From assembly GCF_001939115.1 (NCBI RefSeq), contig NZ_MQTZ01000046.1, positions 89,960 through 153,959 on the forward strand: a DNA stretch of 64,000 bases. Reading direction: 5' to 3'. Shown here piece after piece: positions 36,001 to 45,660 of the stretch (positions within the stretch are counted from its first letter, which is position 1; each line of letters opens with the position of its first letter). The position numbers were made by a program, and so were the translations under genes. The notes under the pieces were generated by a model. The model was given only the letters and a program-made list of their open reading frames with translations. It searched no databases and had not been told where the DNA came from. This DNA comes from Leptolyngbya sp. 'hensonii'. GTDB lineage: Bacteria; Cyanobacteriota; Cyanobacteriia; GCF-001939115.

Positions 36001-38814
36001 ATGGTTCAGCAAAAAGAGCCGACTGTGCATGAAAAACAACTCGTGGCATTGGGACGAACCCTGCAAATATTACGCGAGGAGCAAAATGTTGATGCTCTGA
36101 TCGAAACTGTGCTGGTTTATCTCCAGGACGAGTTTGACTATAGTCTGGTTTGGCTGGGCCTTTACGATCGGGTCGAACATCGCCTGTTTGGCAAAGGGGG
36201 CATGACACCCACCGGAGATACAACATTTCTCAAACAGCGGTTTGTCCTGGCTCCCGGAGACTTACTGGAGCAGGTTGTGATCCAGCAACGTCCGGTTGCC
36301 GTTCCCAGTTTGCGGGAAGAAACCAGAGCTGGAGAATGGCGCAAAGCCGCTCAAAAATTTAATGTCCAGGGCACGTTGTTGTTTCCGATTCGTCACCGCG
36401 ATCGATGTTTTGGGGTGGCCTTGCTCGGCACAAACCTGTGGGGCACTTCTCCCCGGGCTGAAGAAAAAGCCCGCCTCTCGATCATTCTGGGAGAGTTGGG
36501 GGCAGCCCTCTATCATATCGACATGGAATGGCAACGGGAGCAGGCCAAGCGGCCCGATGAACCCCTGCTCTCTCTGTTAGACCGCTTGCGAGCACTCCCC
36601 AATCTGACTCAACGGCTGGAAGTGGTTGTGGAGGAAACCCATCGGTTTGTTTCCCCTTCCCGCACTAATATTTACTGGTTCGAGCGGGAACGTCGTTACT
36701 TCTGGCGACGGGTGGGCAATCGACAACGCTCCGGAGGGCTTGGAGATGTCAGCAGTCAGGCTTCCGGCATTACCATCCAGGAAGTTAACGCCTTTTATCA
36801 AGCATTGGCTGCCGACCAGGTCGTATCGATCGGGGAAGCCCACAGTTCTCTGAAAGCCGATATTACTGGGCGGTTGATGCAGCAGATCAAGGCCCGATCT
36901 CTGATTGCCTCTCCTATTCTGTTTCAGGGCGAGCTGCTTGGCTTCCTGGCCGTGGAAGGAACCGAAGCCCGCATTTGGCAGGAAGAAGAAAAAAACTACG
37001 TGCGGGGAGCGGCCCAATTGGTTGCCCTGGTTGCTCCTCTGGCAGAGATGGAGGAAACCATTCAGCAGGTAAAAATGGATCAGGCTCTGACTGCAGAGGT
37101 GAGCCATGCGATCTACAGCGATGAGGATTGGAGAGGAACTCTACAGAACTGTGCAGAGAAATTGTGCGAGCGCCTGAAAGCAGAACGGTTCCTGGTCTTG
37201 CTCTACGACAAAGATCACAACAAGTTTGAGATCACCCACCAAAGCCAGCCTTCTAACCGGCGCTCCATCAATTCTCCACTGGATCGCATCAATGAAGTGG
37301 ACTGGCAAATGCTGGAACGCAGTCAGGAACCCGTCGGCATTGAGAACTTAGATGAAGACTTAAGGCTACTGGCTTGGCGAAACACGTTTCTGGAGTTAGG
37401 GATCAAGTCCCTGATTATCTGTCACACCACCATCGGGCGTCCCCTGGAAGGGTTAGTCATTTTGTGCCATGAAGCAACCCGCAGTTGGAGCCAGTCAGAG
37501 CGGGAAATTATTCGTGTTGTCAGTCAGCAAATCGGCCTCATTCTCCACCAGTGGCAACTGCAACGGCAAAACGAGCAGCAGCAAAAGATCCAACAAACAG
37601 TGCAGTGGAGCCTAAAAACCATCCAGCAGATTAATCAACTGGATCGGTTGGAGGCTGCTGCCCTGCAACACATGGCCCAGATCTTGCAGGTTCCTACGGT
37701 AGCCCTACTTTCCTGGGCACCAGGACGGCCTTCTGGAAGGGTCACAGTGCCCGTGATGGCCAACGAACAATATGCCATTCGGGCCGATGCATCCGTTTCG
37801 ATTCATCTCGATGCGCTGGCTAAATTGGCTCTCCAAACCGATGGCATCCTCCCCCTACAAGTGGGAGATCTGTCACCAGAAACCCGCTATTGGATCCCAG
37901 GCCCTGCGATCGGTCAACTCCTGGTTGCGCCATTGCGGACAGGTCCAGAACACGTCCCTACCGGAATTGTGATTATCGTTGATCAGCGCGATCGGCTGTG
38001 GACCGATCGCCACCTGACTGCTCTAGATATCCTGGTCAGTCAACTGGCCTGGTTCCGCCGCTACCTTACCCTCACCGAGTCGCTTCACATCCAGCAGGAA
38101 CGTCTGGAGCGGCTTAACTGGTACAAGCACGGGCGACTAGAGGAAACCTATCGTTCCCTGACTATAGGGCTCAAGCGCCTGAATGAGTCTCTGAACCAGC
38201 ACCAGGCTACCCTGGGCAACCAGCCTTACCAAGCTCTGCGCCAAATCAGCGATGCGCTTAATCCCCTCGCCCTGCTCCTGAAGGATGAGCAGTGGCGATT
38301 GCGTGCCTACCAGGAAACTGCTCCCCTGGCAGGGTTTCTGAAACGGGCACTGGAACGGGTGGAAGGTTTAATCAAACAACGGCAACTCTGGTCCCAGGTA
38401 CATAACAATGAAGGCAACCTGAGCCTCAGCGGCGACATTGCCAAGATCGAGCTGATCGTCCATGAAGTCCTGGTTGCAGCCTGTTACCGCTGCCAGCCCG
38501 GAGGTCGGCTTGACATTTGGTGTCGTCTGATTGACCCACGCTGGCTAGAAATTTCTATCACCGACAATGGGATGATTGAGCCCTTGTTGGCATCTGAACT
38601 GCAATCCGGTCGAGTCGCTGATTTGCTCGCCCCTTCAACTTTAGACCAGCCTCCTGGCCTGCATCTGCTGATTTGCCAGACATTGATGAAGCAGATGGGC
38701 AGTGAGTTCGGCATCTACAAGCTAGACGACGGACGCATTCTTAGTCGATTAGTTCTGCCCCTGGCAACCGCCCAACCTCCGGGGCGGGCAGCGGGATATT
38801 CATCCAGTGGCTAA
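36001..38814 (+). CDS. Multi-GAF sensor protein with degenerate kinase end
   Basis: This 937-aa soluble protein has four GAF domains in a row (about residues 12-165, 190-345, 365-515 and 540-695), joined by helical linkers, then a helical segment LERLNWYKHGRLEETYRSL (about 710-728) and an ATPase-like C-terminus with ISITDNGM (about 853-860). A histidine (WYKHGR) is available for phosphorylation, but the HxxxP motif of HisKA is missing and the N and G2 boxes are weak. None of the GAFs shows the CH motif of bilin receptors. It stands alone with long AT-rich flanks. It may be an atypical kinase or a non-catalytic ligand sensor. Confidence 0.8.
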   Translation: MVQQKEPTVHEKQLVALGRTLQILREEQNVDALIETVLVYLQDEFDYSLVWLGLYDRVEHRLFGKGGMTPTGDTTFLKQRFVLAPGDLLEQVVIQQRPVAVPSLREETRAGEWRKAAQKFNVQGTLLFPIRHRDRCFGVALLGTNLWGTSPRAEEKARLSIILGELGAALYHIDMEWQREQAKRPDEPLLSLLDRLRALPNLTQRLEVVVEETHRFVSPSRTNIYWFERERRYFWRRVGNRQRSGGLGDVSSQASGITIQEVNAFYQALAADQVVSIGEAHSSLKADITGRLMQQIKARSLIASPILFQGELLGFLAVEGTEARIWQEEEKNYVRGAAQLVALVAPLAEMEETIQQVKMDQALTAEVSHAIYSDEDWRGTLQNCAEKLCERLKAERFLVLLYDKDHNKFEITHQSQPSNRRSINSPLDRINEVDWQMLERSQEPVGIENLDEDLRLLAWRNTFLELGIKSLIICHTTIGRPLEGLVILCHEATRSWSQSEREIIRVVSQQIGLILHQWQLQRQNEQQQKIQQTVQWSLKTIQQINQLDRLEAAALQHMAQILQVPTVALLSWAPGRPSGRVTVPVMANEQYAIRADASVSIHLDALAKLALQTDGILPLQVGDLSPETRYWIPGPAIGQLLVAPLRTGPEHVPTGIVIIVDQRDRLWTDRHLTALDILVSQLAWFRRYLTLTESLHIQQERLERLNWYKHGRLEETYRSLTIGLKRLNESLNQHQATLGNQPYQALRQISDALNPLALLLKDEQWRLRAYQETAPLAGFLKRALERVEGLIKQRQLWSQVHNNEGNLSLSGDIAKIELIVHEVLVAACYRCQPGGRLDIWCRLIDPRWLEISITDNGMIEPLLASELQSGRVADLLAPSTLDQPPGLHLLICQTLMKQMGSEFGIYKLDDGRILSRLVLPLATAQPPGRAAGYSSSG

Positions 38815-39540
38815 TTGCCTGGAAAGGGTTTTCTCCGAAGCCTGCGATTTACCACGCTGGGTCAATCACCAAATTTTTACAGCAGGCAACTTTCTTTAAA
38901 AAAGTCTATTTTTTATTAAAAATTGTCTATTTTACCCCTCACAAATAGCTTGATCTTTTACCCATCCTTGCAAGTTATTTACAACACCCTAAAGGATGAA
39001 AAACAGTACTTTTAAGACATCCTCTAAAACCCTTGACTACAAAGATTTTCCTAACTCAAATTGATCTGGACTTAGCATTAGTAAACTTTGTTTTCATAGT
39101 CTTCATTCTCTGGAAAACCATCTTATATTAATAGTTGAAGCTACAAAGCTTCCCTGGCAGATGAACAGCCAAGTCCACATTAGTTTAGAGGTAAAGAAAG
39201 CTGTTTAATGTAATCTGTCTCGTAGTCCCAACAGCGTCCAAGCAGTCCGAAAAAACATTGAAACTTCCCCAGTGATTTACAGAACTGGGAGCTCTGCAAC
39301 TAATTCTTGAGGTAGTTTTTTACCAATTGGTTGGTTTCATCTCTGTCGGGAACGTCCTATAAAGGGAAGTCACTCAATGTTTGAAGCTTGGGCGCTGTTC
39401 CACGTTTGGGGAATTTATTCAAAATTTTACCTTTAATTGATCGATGTCCTAACAGGGTGTCGGCATTCGCAAATTATACTATTGATCATTCTTGTGCATA
39501 ATCCTTGTGTATGCAGTAGACCTATCCCTTGATATTTCTC
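38815..39540. other. Long AT-rich gene-free gap
   Basis: This gap of 726 bp has short A/T runs and no credible reading frame. I saw no tRNA-like cloverleaf, no CRISPR repeat and no clear terminator after the GAF gene. A small RNA cannot be excluded by eye. Confidence 0.3.
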
Positions 39541-40305
39541 ATGGCTATTATTGCGTTGAAAGCCTGGTATCTGGAGAAGTATGAGCCGATTCGCGAACTG
39601 GAGAAACGTTCCCACGATCTGCGCCTGAGTAAGAATAGCTTGTTGAAATCCGGGTTACGTGCCGATTTTCTGGAAGACAGCGAGAGCGTCAAACAGTCCG
39701 TATGGTTTCAGCGCTATTTGTCCGGTGAAATTGTCGAGTTTTACATTGAGGGGAGTGGGGGATATTCTATCTCCAACATTGACCTGACCAGCCATGAGAT
39801 TTACTTCACCAAACAGGAAGTCATGGCCCATCTGGAACCGATCGTGTTCTTCTGCTATCAGACCGAGTTCCCAGAATCCAGTGATTTATTGCGGAATGAA
39901 CTCAATAGTGTTCTGGCCAATTTCAATCAACGATCGCGTCTGCCCCTGACCCTGGAGGAGTCTCACCGACTCACGGAGGGTCCCAGTCGGCTGAATAGCC
40001 TGTTGGTGCGGCGAATTCGCCAGAGCCTTCTGTTTATTGCTGATACCACACCCATTACCACCCTGGATGGCGATCCCCCGACTCTGATTCCCAGCCCCAA
40101 TGTCTGTGTTGAAGTTGGCTATGCCCTGCACAGTAAACGATCCGAACAAATTCTCTTGACCCACATGGAACGATCTGGCCTGCCCGGGCAATTTCCCTTC
40201 GATGTTCCGATCCAAAACCGGTTGCCCTTTAAAAATAAGACGGAACTTCATAAAACATTACCTGCTCTGGTTGAAGCCCAACTGCAACGGTTTAGCCTCA
40301 TCTAG
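39541..40305 (+). CDS. Conserved protein with TIR/deoxyribosyltransferase-like C-terminal motif
   Basis: This is a 254-aa protein I recognise only as a conserved cyanobacterial hypothetical. The N-terminal half is mixed (EKYEPIRELEKRSHDLRLSKNSLLKSGLRADFL, then a beta-rich part with Trp and Tyr). The C-terminal third contains QSLLFIADTTPI, SPNVCVEVGYALHSKRSEQILL and PFDVPIQNRLPF. The pattern (hydrophobic strand ending in Asp, then PNVxxExGYA, then a strand) is that of the TIR-like predicted nucleotide-binding and nucleoside deoxyribosyltransferase-like folds. The similarity is by pattern only. The ATG at 39541 was chosen over a TTG 12 bases upstream. Two further unrelated genes follow. Confidence 0.65.
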   Translation: MAIIALKAWYLEKYEPIRELEKRSHDLRLSKNSLLKSGLRADFLEDSESVKQSVWFQRYLSGEIVEFYIEGSGGYSISNIDLTSHEIYFTKQEVMAHLEPIVFFCYQTEFPESSDLLRNELNSVLANFNQRSRLPLTLEESHRLTEGPSRLNSLLVRRIRQSLLFIADTTPITTLDGDPPTLIPSPNVCVEVGYALHSKRSEQILLTHMERSGLPGQFPFDVPIQNRLPFKNKTELHKTLPALVEAQLQRFSLI

Positions 40306-40448
40306 AGATACTCGAACCAGTTCACCGATCAAATTTGGCGTGAAATTCTCCATATTTAGTAAAGTGCATTATGATGGTGCGTCGTACCGTCATCAGCCAC
40401 CGGTACAATGCAGTTGCTTAATGTAGTAGAGGCAAGGGTAACAGCAAC

Positions 40449-40766
40449 ATGACAGGAAGTGTAAACCAGCCGAAACCTGATGACGCTGTCGCTGGGGGAC
40501 AGCCGAAACGCAGCCGATATGCTAGAACACCGGATGAGTTTGCCGTGCATCTCTTGATGGAAGGGGGGCATCGGGAAGAAGTCCGCTTTCCCACGATTCA
40601 GGAATTTCAGAAATGGTACAGCGGTGAACTGGTACCCAAGTCCAGCTCGAATGATTTCATTACTATCCCTATCAAGAATATTCAAGGGGAGTACATGGTT
40701 GCCCGTCCATCCAAGATTATGGCCATTCGGGTAGAACCTGTCTTCTCCTCCAGTATTGAACGGTAA
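40449..40766 (+). CDS. Conserved hypothetical protein
   Basis: A 105-aa protein with a charged, flexible N-terminus (about 25 residues) and a compact rest (EFAVHLLMEGGHREEVRFPTIQEFQKWYSGEL, ITIPIKNIQGEYMVARPSKIMAIRVEPVF) that looks like a small alpha/beta domain. No family was recognised. It lies 143 bp after the TIR-like gene and 27 bp before mltA, so it could share a transcript with mltA. Confidence 0.6.
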   Translation: MTGSVNQPKPDDAVAGGQPKRSRYARTPDEFAVHLLMEGGHREEVRFPTIQEFQKWYSGELVPKSSSNDFITIPIKNIQGEYMVARPSKIMAIRVEPVFSSSIER

Positions 40767-40793
40767 CTGAGTCACGCCTAAAGGACAGTCTGA

Positions 40794-41990
40794 ATGATGG
40801 TGAACATTGCCAGTAGGGTCGTTGCTCTGCTGGTTACAGGGGGCACGATCGCAGCTTCGGCCCCGCCTCCTCCCATGCCTCTCCTCCCCATTCCCTTGGA
40901 TCGGTTGTCAGCCCAGGTTGGGATCGACAGACAGATTTTTGGTGAGCGAGGGACCGAGGCTCCGAAGAGAGATCGGGCCAATTTGCTGCTAGCCATTGAC
41001 CACAGTCTGCGCTATCTTCAGACCCCTAAAGCAGCAGCAGCCTATCGCCAATATGCAGTCCAGGAAATCACCCTCGATCGGGTAAAGCGGAGCCTGGAGC
41101 GCTTTCGAGAGTTGGTACAGGCCACAAAAACCCCCGCTGAGTTGCAGGTTGCCGTTCGGCGGGAGTTTATCTTCTATCGGGCCGTTGGCAAAGATCAGCG
41201 GGGCACTGTTGCGTTCACGGGCTACTTTGAACCCGTCTATACCGCCAGCCGGGTACCCACGCCAGACTATCGCTACCCGCTCTACCAAGTTCCCCCAGAC
41301 TTGGCCCAATGGCCCAAACCCCATCCTACCCGCTTAGAGTTAGAAGGGGCAGATGGGTTGCAGAGTTCCAAAGGGCGGCTGAAGAATCTGGAATTGGTGT
41401 GGCTCCGCGATCGCTTCCAGGCTTTTCTGGTCCAGGTCCAGGGCTCTGCCCAACTCCAGCTACCCGATGGCAGCCGGATGACCGTCGGCTACGCTGGACG
41501 GACAGAACAGCCCTATACTGGCGTGGGACGACAACTGGTCCAGGATGGCAAGCTAAAACTGGAGGAGTTGACCTTGCCCAATGTGATCCGCTATTTCCAG
41601 ACCCATCCTGCAGAGATGGATGTCTATTTACCCCGCAACCGCAGTTTTGTTTTTTTCACAGAAACGAAGGGAGCTCCAGCAACAGGTAGCCTGGGCGTAC
41701 CTGTTACAGCGGAGCGATCGATCGCCACCGACAAGTCAATTATGCCCCCTGGGGCCTTGGCCCTGATCGATACCCGTTTACCTTACCGTCTACCCAATGG
41801 GAAATTGGGATTACGTCCAGTCAACCGGTTTGTGCTTGATCAGGATACCGGCGGAGCCATCGTGGGGCCTGGTCGGGTAGATATCTTTATGGGCACGGGA
41901 CCGGAAGCGGGCGATCGGGCTGGCTTAATCAATGTCACTGGGCAACTGTACTATTTGTTGCTGAACGAACCCAAAAAGAGTGGAAGGTAG
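40794..41990 (+). CDS. mltA: Murein transglycosylase A
   Basis: This lytic transglycosylase cleaves peptidoglycan strands to form 1,6-anhydro ends. The 398-aa protein has an N-terminal hydrophobic signal (about 1-22), the MltA domain (FTGYFEPVYTASR at about 141-153, QGSAQLQLPDGSRMTVGYAG), and a C-terminal 3D domain with VPVTAERSIATDKSIMPPGALALIDT, RFVLDQDTGGAIVGPGRVDIFMGTGPEAG (catalytic Asp in VDIFMGTG). It is expected in the periplasm or attached to the membrane. AAAGGA precedes the tandem ATGs at 40794. Confidence 0.93.
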   Translation: MMVNIASRVVALLVTGGTIAASAPPPPMPLLPIPLDRLSAQVGIDRQIFGERGTEAPKRDRANLLLAIDHSLRYLQTPKAAAAYRQYAVQEITLDRVKRSLERFRELVQATKTPAELQVAVRREFIFYRAVGKDQRGTVAFTGYFEPVYTASRVPTPDYRYPLYQVPPDLAQWPKPHPTRLELEGADGLQSSKGRLKNLELVWLRDRFQAFLVQVQGSAQLQLPDGSRMTVGYAGRTEQPYTGVGRQLVQDGKLKLEELTLPNVIRYFQTHPAEMDVYLPRNRSFVFFTETKGAPATGSLGVPVTAERSIATDKSIMPPGALALIDTRLPYRLPNGKLGLRPVNRFVLDQDTGGAIVGPGRVDIFMGTGPEAGDRAGLINVTGQLYYLLLNEPKKSGR

Positions 41991-42149
41991 AGGACACATT
42001 GCCTTATCATGACTGGAGGTTCTCAAGTATTTGTACTCATTAGCAAGTCTGCTTATTGCCTATGATCTTTGTCCAGGCGGACTCTGTTGTAATGGATAGC
42101 TTTGCTTGATTAGCTCTTGCTAACCCCGCCTGCACAGTTCTCCGCTCCT

Positions 42150-44084
42150 ATGGAAGCATCCCTCCAGATCACCTTGCAGATGGTAATGACCGTCATCGCA
42201 GGAATTGGTGCTCAGGTACTGGCCGAGTGGCTGAAAGTTCCGAGCATCGTTTTCCTGTTGCTGTTTGGTATTCTGCTGGGGTCGGATGGGCTGAATGTGC
42301 TGCACCCCAATCTGCTCGGCAGCGGGTTAGAGGTTATTGTGGCCCTATCGGTAGCAGTAATTCTGTTTGAGGGAGGACTCAACCTGGAACTGCGGGATCT
42401 GGGCCGAGTCTCAGGCAGTCTGCGGAATCTGGTCACGATTGGCACCCTGATCACACTCCTGGGAGGAGGCATGGCCGCTCACTGGTTGGGCGAGTTTCCC
42501 TGGTCGATTTCTTTTCTCTACGCCTCACTGGTGGTGGTCACTGGCCCCACTGTCATCAGCCCTTTGCTGAAACAGGTTCCCGTCGATCGGCGGGTCGCAG
42601 CCTTGCTGGAAGGGGAAGGGGTCCTGATCGATCCTGTGGGAGCCATTCTGGCTGTAGTCGTCCTTAACATTATTCTGAACGAAGATGCAGACTTACTCTC
42701 TGTCGCTGAAGGGCTGGTTTTCCGGTTAGGGATTGGGGTCGTGGTGGGCATCCTGGGCGGCTGGCTCCTAGGGGTAATCGTCAAACTGGCCCAGTTTCTA
42801 TCCGATGAACTGAAAAACCTGGTGGTTCTGGCTGGTCTCTGGGGCCTGTTTGGCCTGGCCCAGAGCATTCGGAGTGAAGCCGGTTTAATGGCAACCGTGG
42901 TAGCCGGTCTAGTCATCCGGCCCTCTTCCGATTCAGAGCAACGATTGCTGCGACGATTTAAAGGGCAGCTCACCCTCCTGGCCGTTTCCGTGTTGTTTAT
43001 TCTGCTGGCGGCTGACCTTTCCCTGGCCAGTATTGTGGCTTTGGGTTGGGGCAGTCTGGCTACGGTTTTAGTCTTAATGTTCGTCGTCCGCCCGATTAAT
43101 GTCTGGGTTTGCACCTGGAATAGTGGCATGAACTGGCGGCAGAAACTCTTCCTGTCCTGGATCGCCCCCCGAGGCATTGTGTCAGCCTCTGTTGCTTCTT
43201 TGTTCGCAATTTTACTAACCGAACGGGGGTTCAATGGTGGGGCCTCGATCAAGGCACTCGTCTTCCTGACCATCATTCTGACAGTCTCCCTGCACGGCCT
43301 CACAGCTCGCTGGCTGGCAAACTGGCTACAGTTGAGTTCCCAGCAAGCAACCGGTGCCGTGATTATTGGCTGCAATCCGCTCAGTGTTTTGATTGGACGG
43401 TTATTTCGAGAACGGGGAGAATCGATCGTCCTGATTGACACCGACCCCGAGTCTGGAACACTGGCGGAACAGGAAAACTTGCCCGTTTATATCAGCAGTG
43501 GTCTGGACATTGATACCCTGGAGCAGGCTGGTCTGGCTTCAGCCGGAACTTTCCTGGCCATGACTAATAACGGAGAGGTCAATCTGGTTCTGGCTCAGCG
43601 GGCTGCAGAGGAGTTTGGTCCACCTCGGGTTCTGGCCGTCTTCCCCCGAGATCCCCAAGCCAGTTCAACGGGCAATAATCGGGTCAGCCAAGCCTTCATT
43701 CCCCAACTCCCGATTAAAACCTGGAATCAATACCTCACGGATCGGGCCGTCAAATTGGGAGAGACCATCTTTCGGGAAGAAGAAATGGCCACCCAGCAAA
43801 CCCATCTCCAAAACCTGATGGAGTCGGGGGAGCTTCTCCCCCTGCTAGTGGAACGGGAGGGGCATTTACAGGTGGCTTCCACCACTGAGGAATGGCAGCC
43901 GGACGATCGTCTGATCTACCTGCTCCATGATCCCAAGCCTAATCTGATTAAACTGCTCTCCGGGTCTATTCAACCCCGGCTGACCCTGGAAAAATTGCCC
44001 GAGGTCGAAATGGTGACGGTTACCTCTGAGCCTGAGGCTATAGCGCAGGAAGAACAGCCGGAGCCAGAACCTGAATCCCTTTAG
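42150..44084 (+). CDS. CPA1-type Na+/H+ (or K+/H+) antiporter with TrkA-N domain
   Basis: The first 400 residues form about 12-13 transmembrane helices of the NhaP family, with GPTVISPLLKQVPVDRRVAALLEGEGVLIDPVGAILAV (motifs GPTVISPLL and EGVLIDPVGA) holding the ion-binding Asp. Residues 410-530 are a TrkA-N Rossmann domain (GAVIIGCNPLSVLIGRLF, LIDTDPES), suggesting control by nucleotide; the rest resembles a TrkA-C region and ends in an acidic tail. The ATG at 42150 is favoured over a TTG at 42117. The last 47 bases overlap the convergent rhodanese gene. Confidence 0.88.
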   Translation: MEASLQITLQMVMTVIAGIGAQVLAEWLKVPSIVFLLLFGILLGSDGLNVLHPNLLGSGLEVIVALSVAVILFEGGLNLELRDLGRVSGSLRNLVTIGTLITLLGGGMAAHWLGEFPWSISFLYASLVVVTGPTVISPLLKQVPVDRRVAALLEGEGVLIDPVGAILAVVVLNIILNEDADLLSVAEGLVFRLGIGVVVGILGGWLLGVIVKLAQFLSDELKNLVVLAGLWGLFGLAQSIRSEAGLMATVVAGLVIRPSSDSEQRLLRRFKGQLTLLAVSVLFILLAADLSLASIVALGWGSLATVLVLMFVVRPINVWVCTWNSGMNWRQKLFLSWIAPRGIVSASVASLFAILLTERGFNGGASIKALVFLTIILTVSLHGLTARWLANWLQLSSQQATGAVIIGCNPLSVLIGRLFRERGESIVLIDTDPESGTLAEQENLPVYISSGLDIDTLEQAGLASAGTFLAMTNNGEVNLVLAQRAAEEFGPPRVLAVFPRDPQASSTGNNRVSQAFIPQLPIKTWNQYLTDRAVKLGETIFREEEMATQQTHLQNLMESGELLPLLVEREGHLQVASTTEEWQPDDRLIYLLHDPKPNLIKLLSGSIQPRLTLEKLPEVEMVTVTSEPEAIAQEEQPEPEPESL

Positions 44085-44571
44085 CAGGAGCATAGCGACT
44101 TTCCCAGGCTCGCAGCCCTCCCCGCAGGTTAATTGCAGGCAGCCCAGCCTGACGCAGCAACGACACAGCTCTGGCAGAACGCACCCCAGCCGTACAATAG
44201 ACCACTATCTGGCAGGGAGTCTGGGAGCACTGACGCTGTTGCTGATCGAAGAATTCTTTAATCTGGCCAATCCCATTCCCTTTCTGAAGAGCAGGAAACC
44301 CAACTTGGTTGGCATTGGGCAGGTGAGCGACCCGGTACTCATCCAAATAACGGACATCAATCAACAAAACCGCTTCAGGCTGTTGCGCCATTAATTGCAT
44401 CAGAGCCCCAGCAGTAAGATCAGGAATCTCCTGTATGGCTAGCTTTCGGCCCGATGTCAAAGCTTGTCCTGGCCTCTGTAAGGTGGCCAAACCAGTGTCA
44501 TCGCAATGGGAACGTTGTAGAAGTTCAGACCAGGGAAATCCAAGGAGGAACATAACGTCAATACCAGACAA
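44038..44571 (-). CDS. Rhodanese-domain protein
   Basis: A single-domain sulfurtransferase-like protein of about 177 aa. The active-site loop is VVYCTAGVRSARAV with the catalytic Cys in CTAGVR; LLIDVRYLDEYRVAHLPNANQ and LRGGLRAWE are the other family motifs. The first 45 residues are not part of the domain. The frame opens with TTG 44571; ATG at 44553 is the alternative. Its 3' end overlaps the antiporter gene by 47 bp in the opposite direction. Confidence 0.88.
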   Translation of the reverse strand: MSGIDVMFLLGFPWSELLQRSHCDDTGLATLQRPGQALTSGRKLAIQEIPDLTAGALMQLMAQQPEAVLLIDVRYLDEYRVAHLPNANQVGFPALQKGNGIGQIKEFFDQQQRQCSQTPCQIVVYCTAGVRSARAVSLLRQAGLPAINLRGGLRAWESRYAPAKGIQVLAPAVLPAL

Positions 44572-44687
44572 GGGATATAGCGTTATACAGGGTCTGTCGC
44601 GCCCTTTACGGTTATCCCTCCCTGGACTATCGGACTGTTACATAAAGTGTAACGCCCAGGAATTCGGGTTCAGAAGGCAGGCATACT

Positions 44688-45650
44688 ATGGCTCATAGCC
44701 CCGATCGCTCTTCCCCCATCATGCTGAAAGACGCCAGAGATTATCAAATTCTGTCTCTCTCTCTATTCCTATTTTTGGGAATCGCAACCAGAGACTGGAC
44801 CCTGCGGCCCGATCTAATCGGAGTCATTCTGGCAACTTGTCTGCTAACTCAGTGGCTGACCGTCCAGATCTCGACTTTTGGACTCCGCTGGTGGACCCAG
44901 TACTTCTGGGGAACCAGGGGTGGGTCAGAGTCTTCTGGAGGAGTCGAGGGCAACTCGCAAGAGACCCCGCAAGGGTTACCTCATGCCAGCATGCCCTCCC
45001 TGCGGAGTGCCCTGATCACGGGCCTGGGACTCTGCCTGTTGCTACGGGCTGATCATTGGACTACGGTGGCGATCGCGGCTGCTCTGGCCATTCTGAGCAA
45101 GTTTCTATTCCGGATCCAGGGTAAGCACTTTTTTAATCCAGCCAACTTTGGCATGATCACGGTCCTGCTCCTGACCTCTGATGCCTGGGTGTCTCCCGGC
45201 CAGTGGGGCGAGGAATGGTGGTACGGATTGCTATTTGCCGGACTGGGGGGGATGGTTCTGCAACGGGTCGGACGCTGGGACACGACAGCGGCCTTCCTGG
45301 GGGCTTACGCGATCCTGGAAGCTGGTCGCAATTTCTGGTTGGGATGGACCTGGGATGTTTACCTTCACAAGCTGATGAGTGGCTCCCTGCTCCTGTTTGC
45401 CCTGTTTATGGTGACAGATCCCCGATCGATTCCCAATGCCAGAACTGCCCGCATTATTTGGGCCTTATGCATCGCTGGGCTTACCTTTGTGTTACGTAAT
45501 CAGTTTTATGTTTCTACCGCAATTCTGTGGGCTTTGTTTGCCCTTTCTCCGCTGACCCTGCTGCTGGATCGTCTCTGGGCAGCTCCCCAATTTTCCTGGG
45601 GAACATCACCTAAAAAGCATCCCATCGATACAGAGTTATCAACTGTTTAG
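44688..45650 (+). CDS. RnfD/NqrB-like membrane protein
   Basis: A 320-aa membrane protein with about 8-9 hydrophobic segments. The region GKHFFNPANFGMITVLLL and HKLMSGSLLLFALFMVTDPRSIPN match the RnfD/NqrB fold, the membrane subunit of Rnf and Na+-NQR redox pumps. The covalent-FMN threonine motif (SGAT type) of RnfD is not seen; MSGSLLLF takes its place. No other Rnf subunit is nearby. It forms an operon with the DUF2330 gene, which starts 10 bp later. The real function is unknown. Confidence 0.75.
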   Translation: MAHSPDRSSPIMLKDARDYQILSLSLFLFLGIATRDWTLRPDLIGVILATCLLTQWLTVQISTFGLRWWTQYFWGTRGGSESSGGVEGNSQETPQGLPHASMPSLRSALITGLGLCLLLRADHWTTVAIAAALAILSKFLFRIQGKHFFNPANFGMITVLLLTSDAWVSPGQWGEEWWYGLLFAGLGGMVLQRVGRWDTTAAFLGAYAILEAGRNFWLGWTWDVYLHKLMSGSLLLFALFMVTDPRSIPNARTARIIWALCIAGLTFVLRNQFYVSTAILWALFALSPLTLLLDRLWAAPQFSWGTSPKKHPIDTELSTV

Positions 45651-45660
45651 AGGAGTTGTC

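Noticed and set aside
35571..36100. Two short plus-strand frames before the multi-GAF gene
   Set aside because: They run through repeat sequence and into the GAF gene in another frame, with no conserved pattern.
42518..43441. A 307-codon open frame opposite the antiporter gene
   Set aside because: It is a shadow of the transmembrane coding region, rich in Arg, Thr and Ser with no domain.
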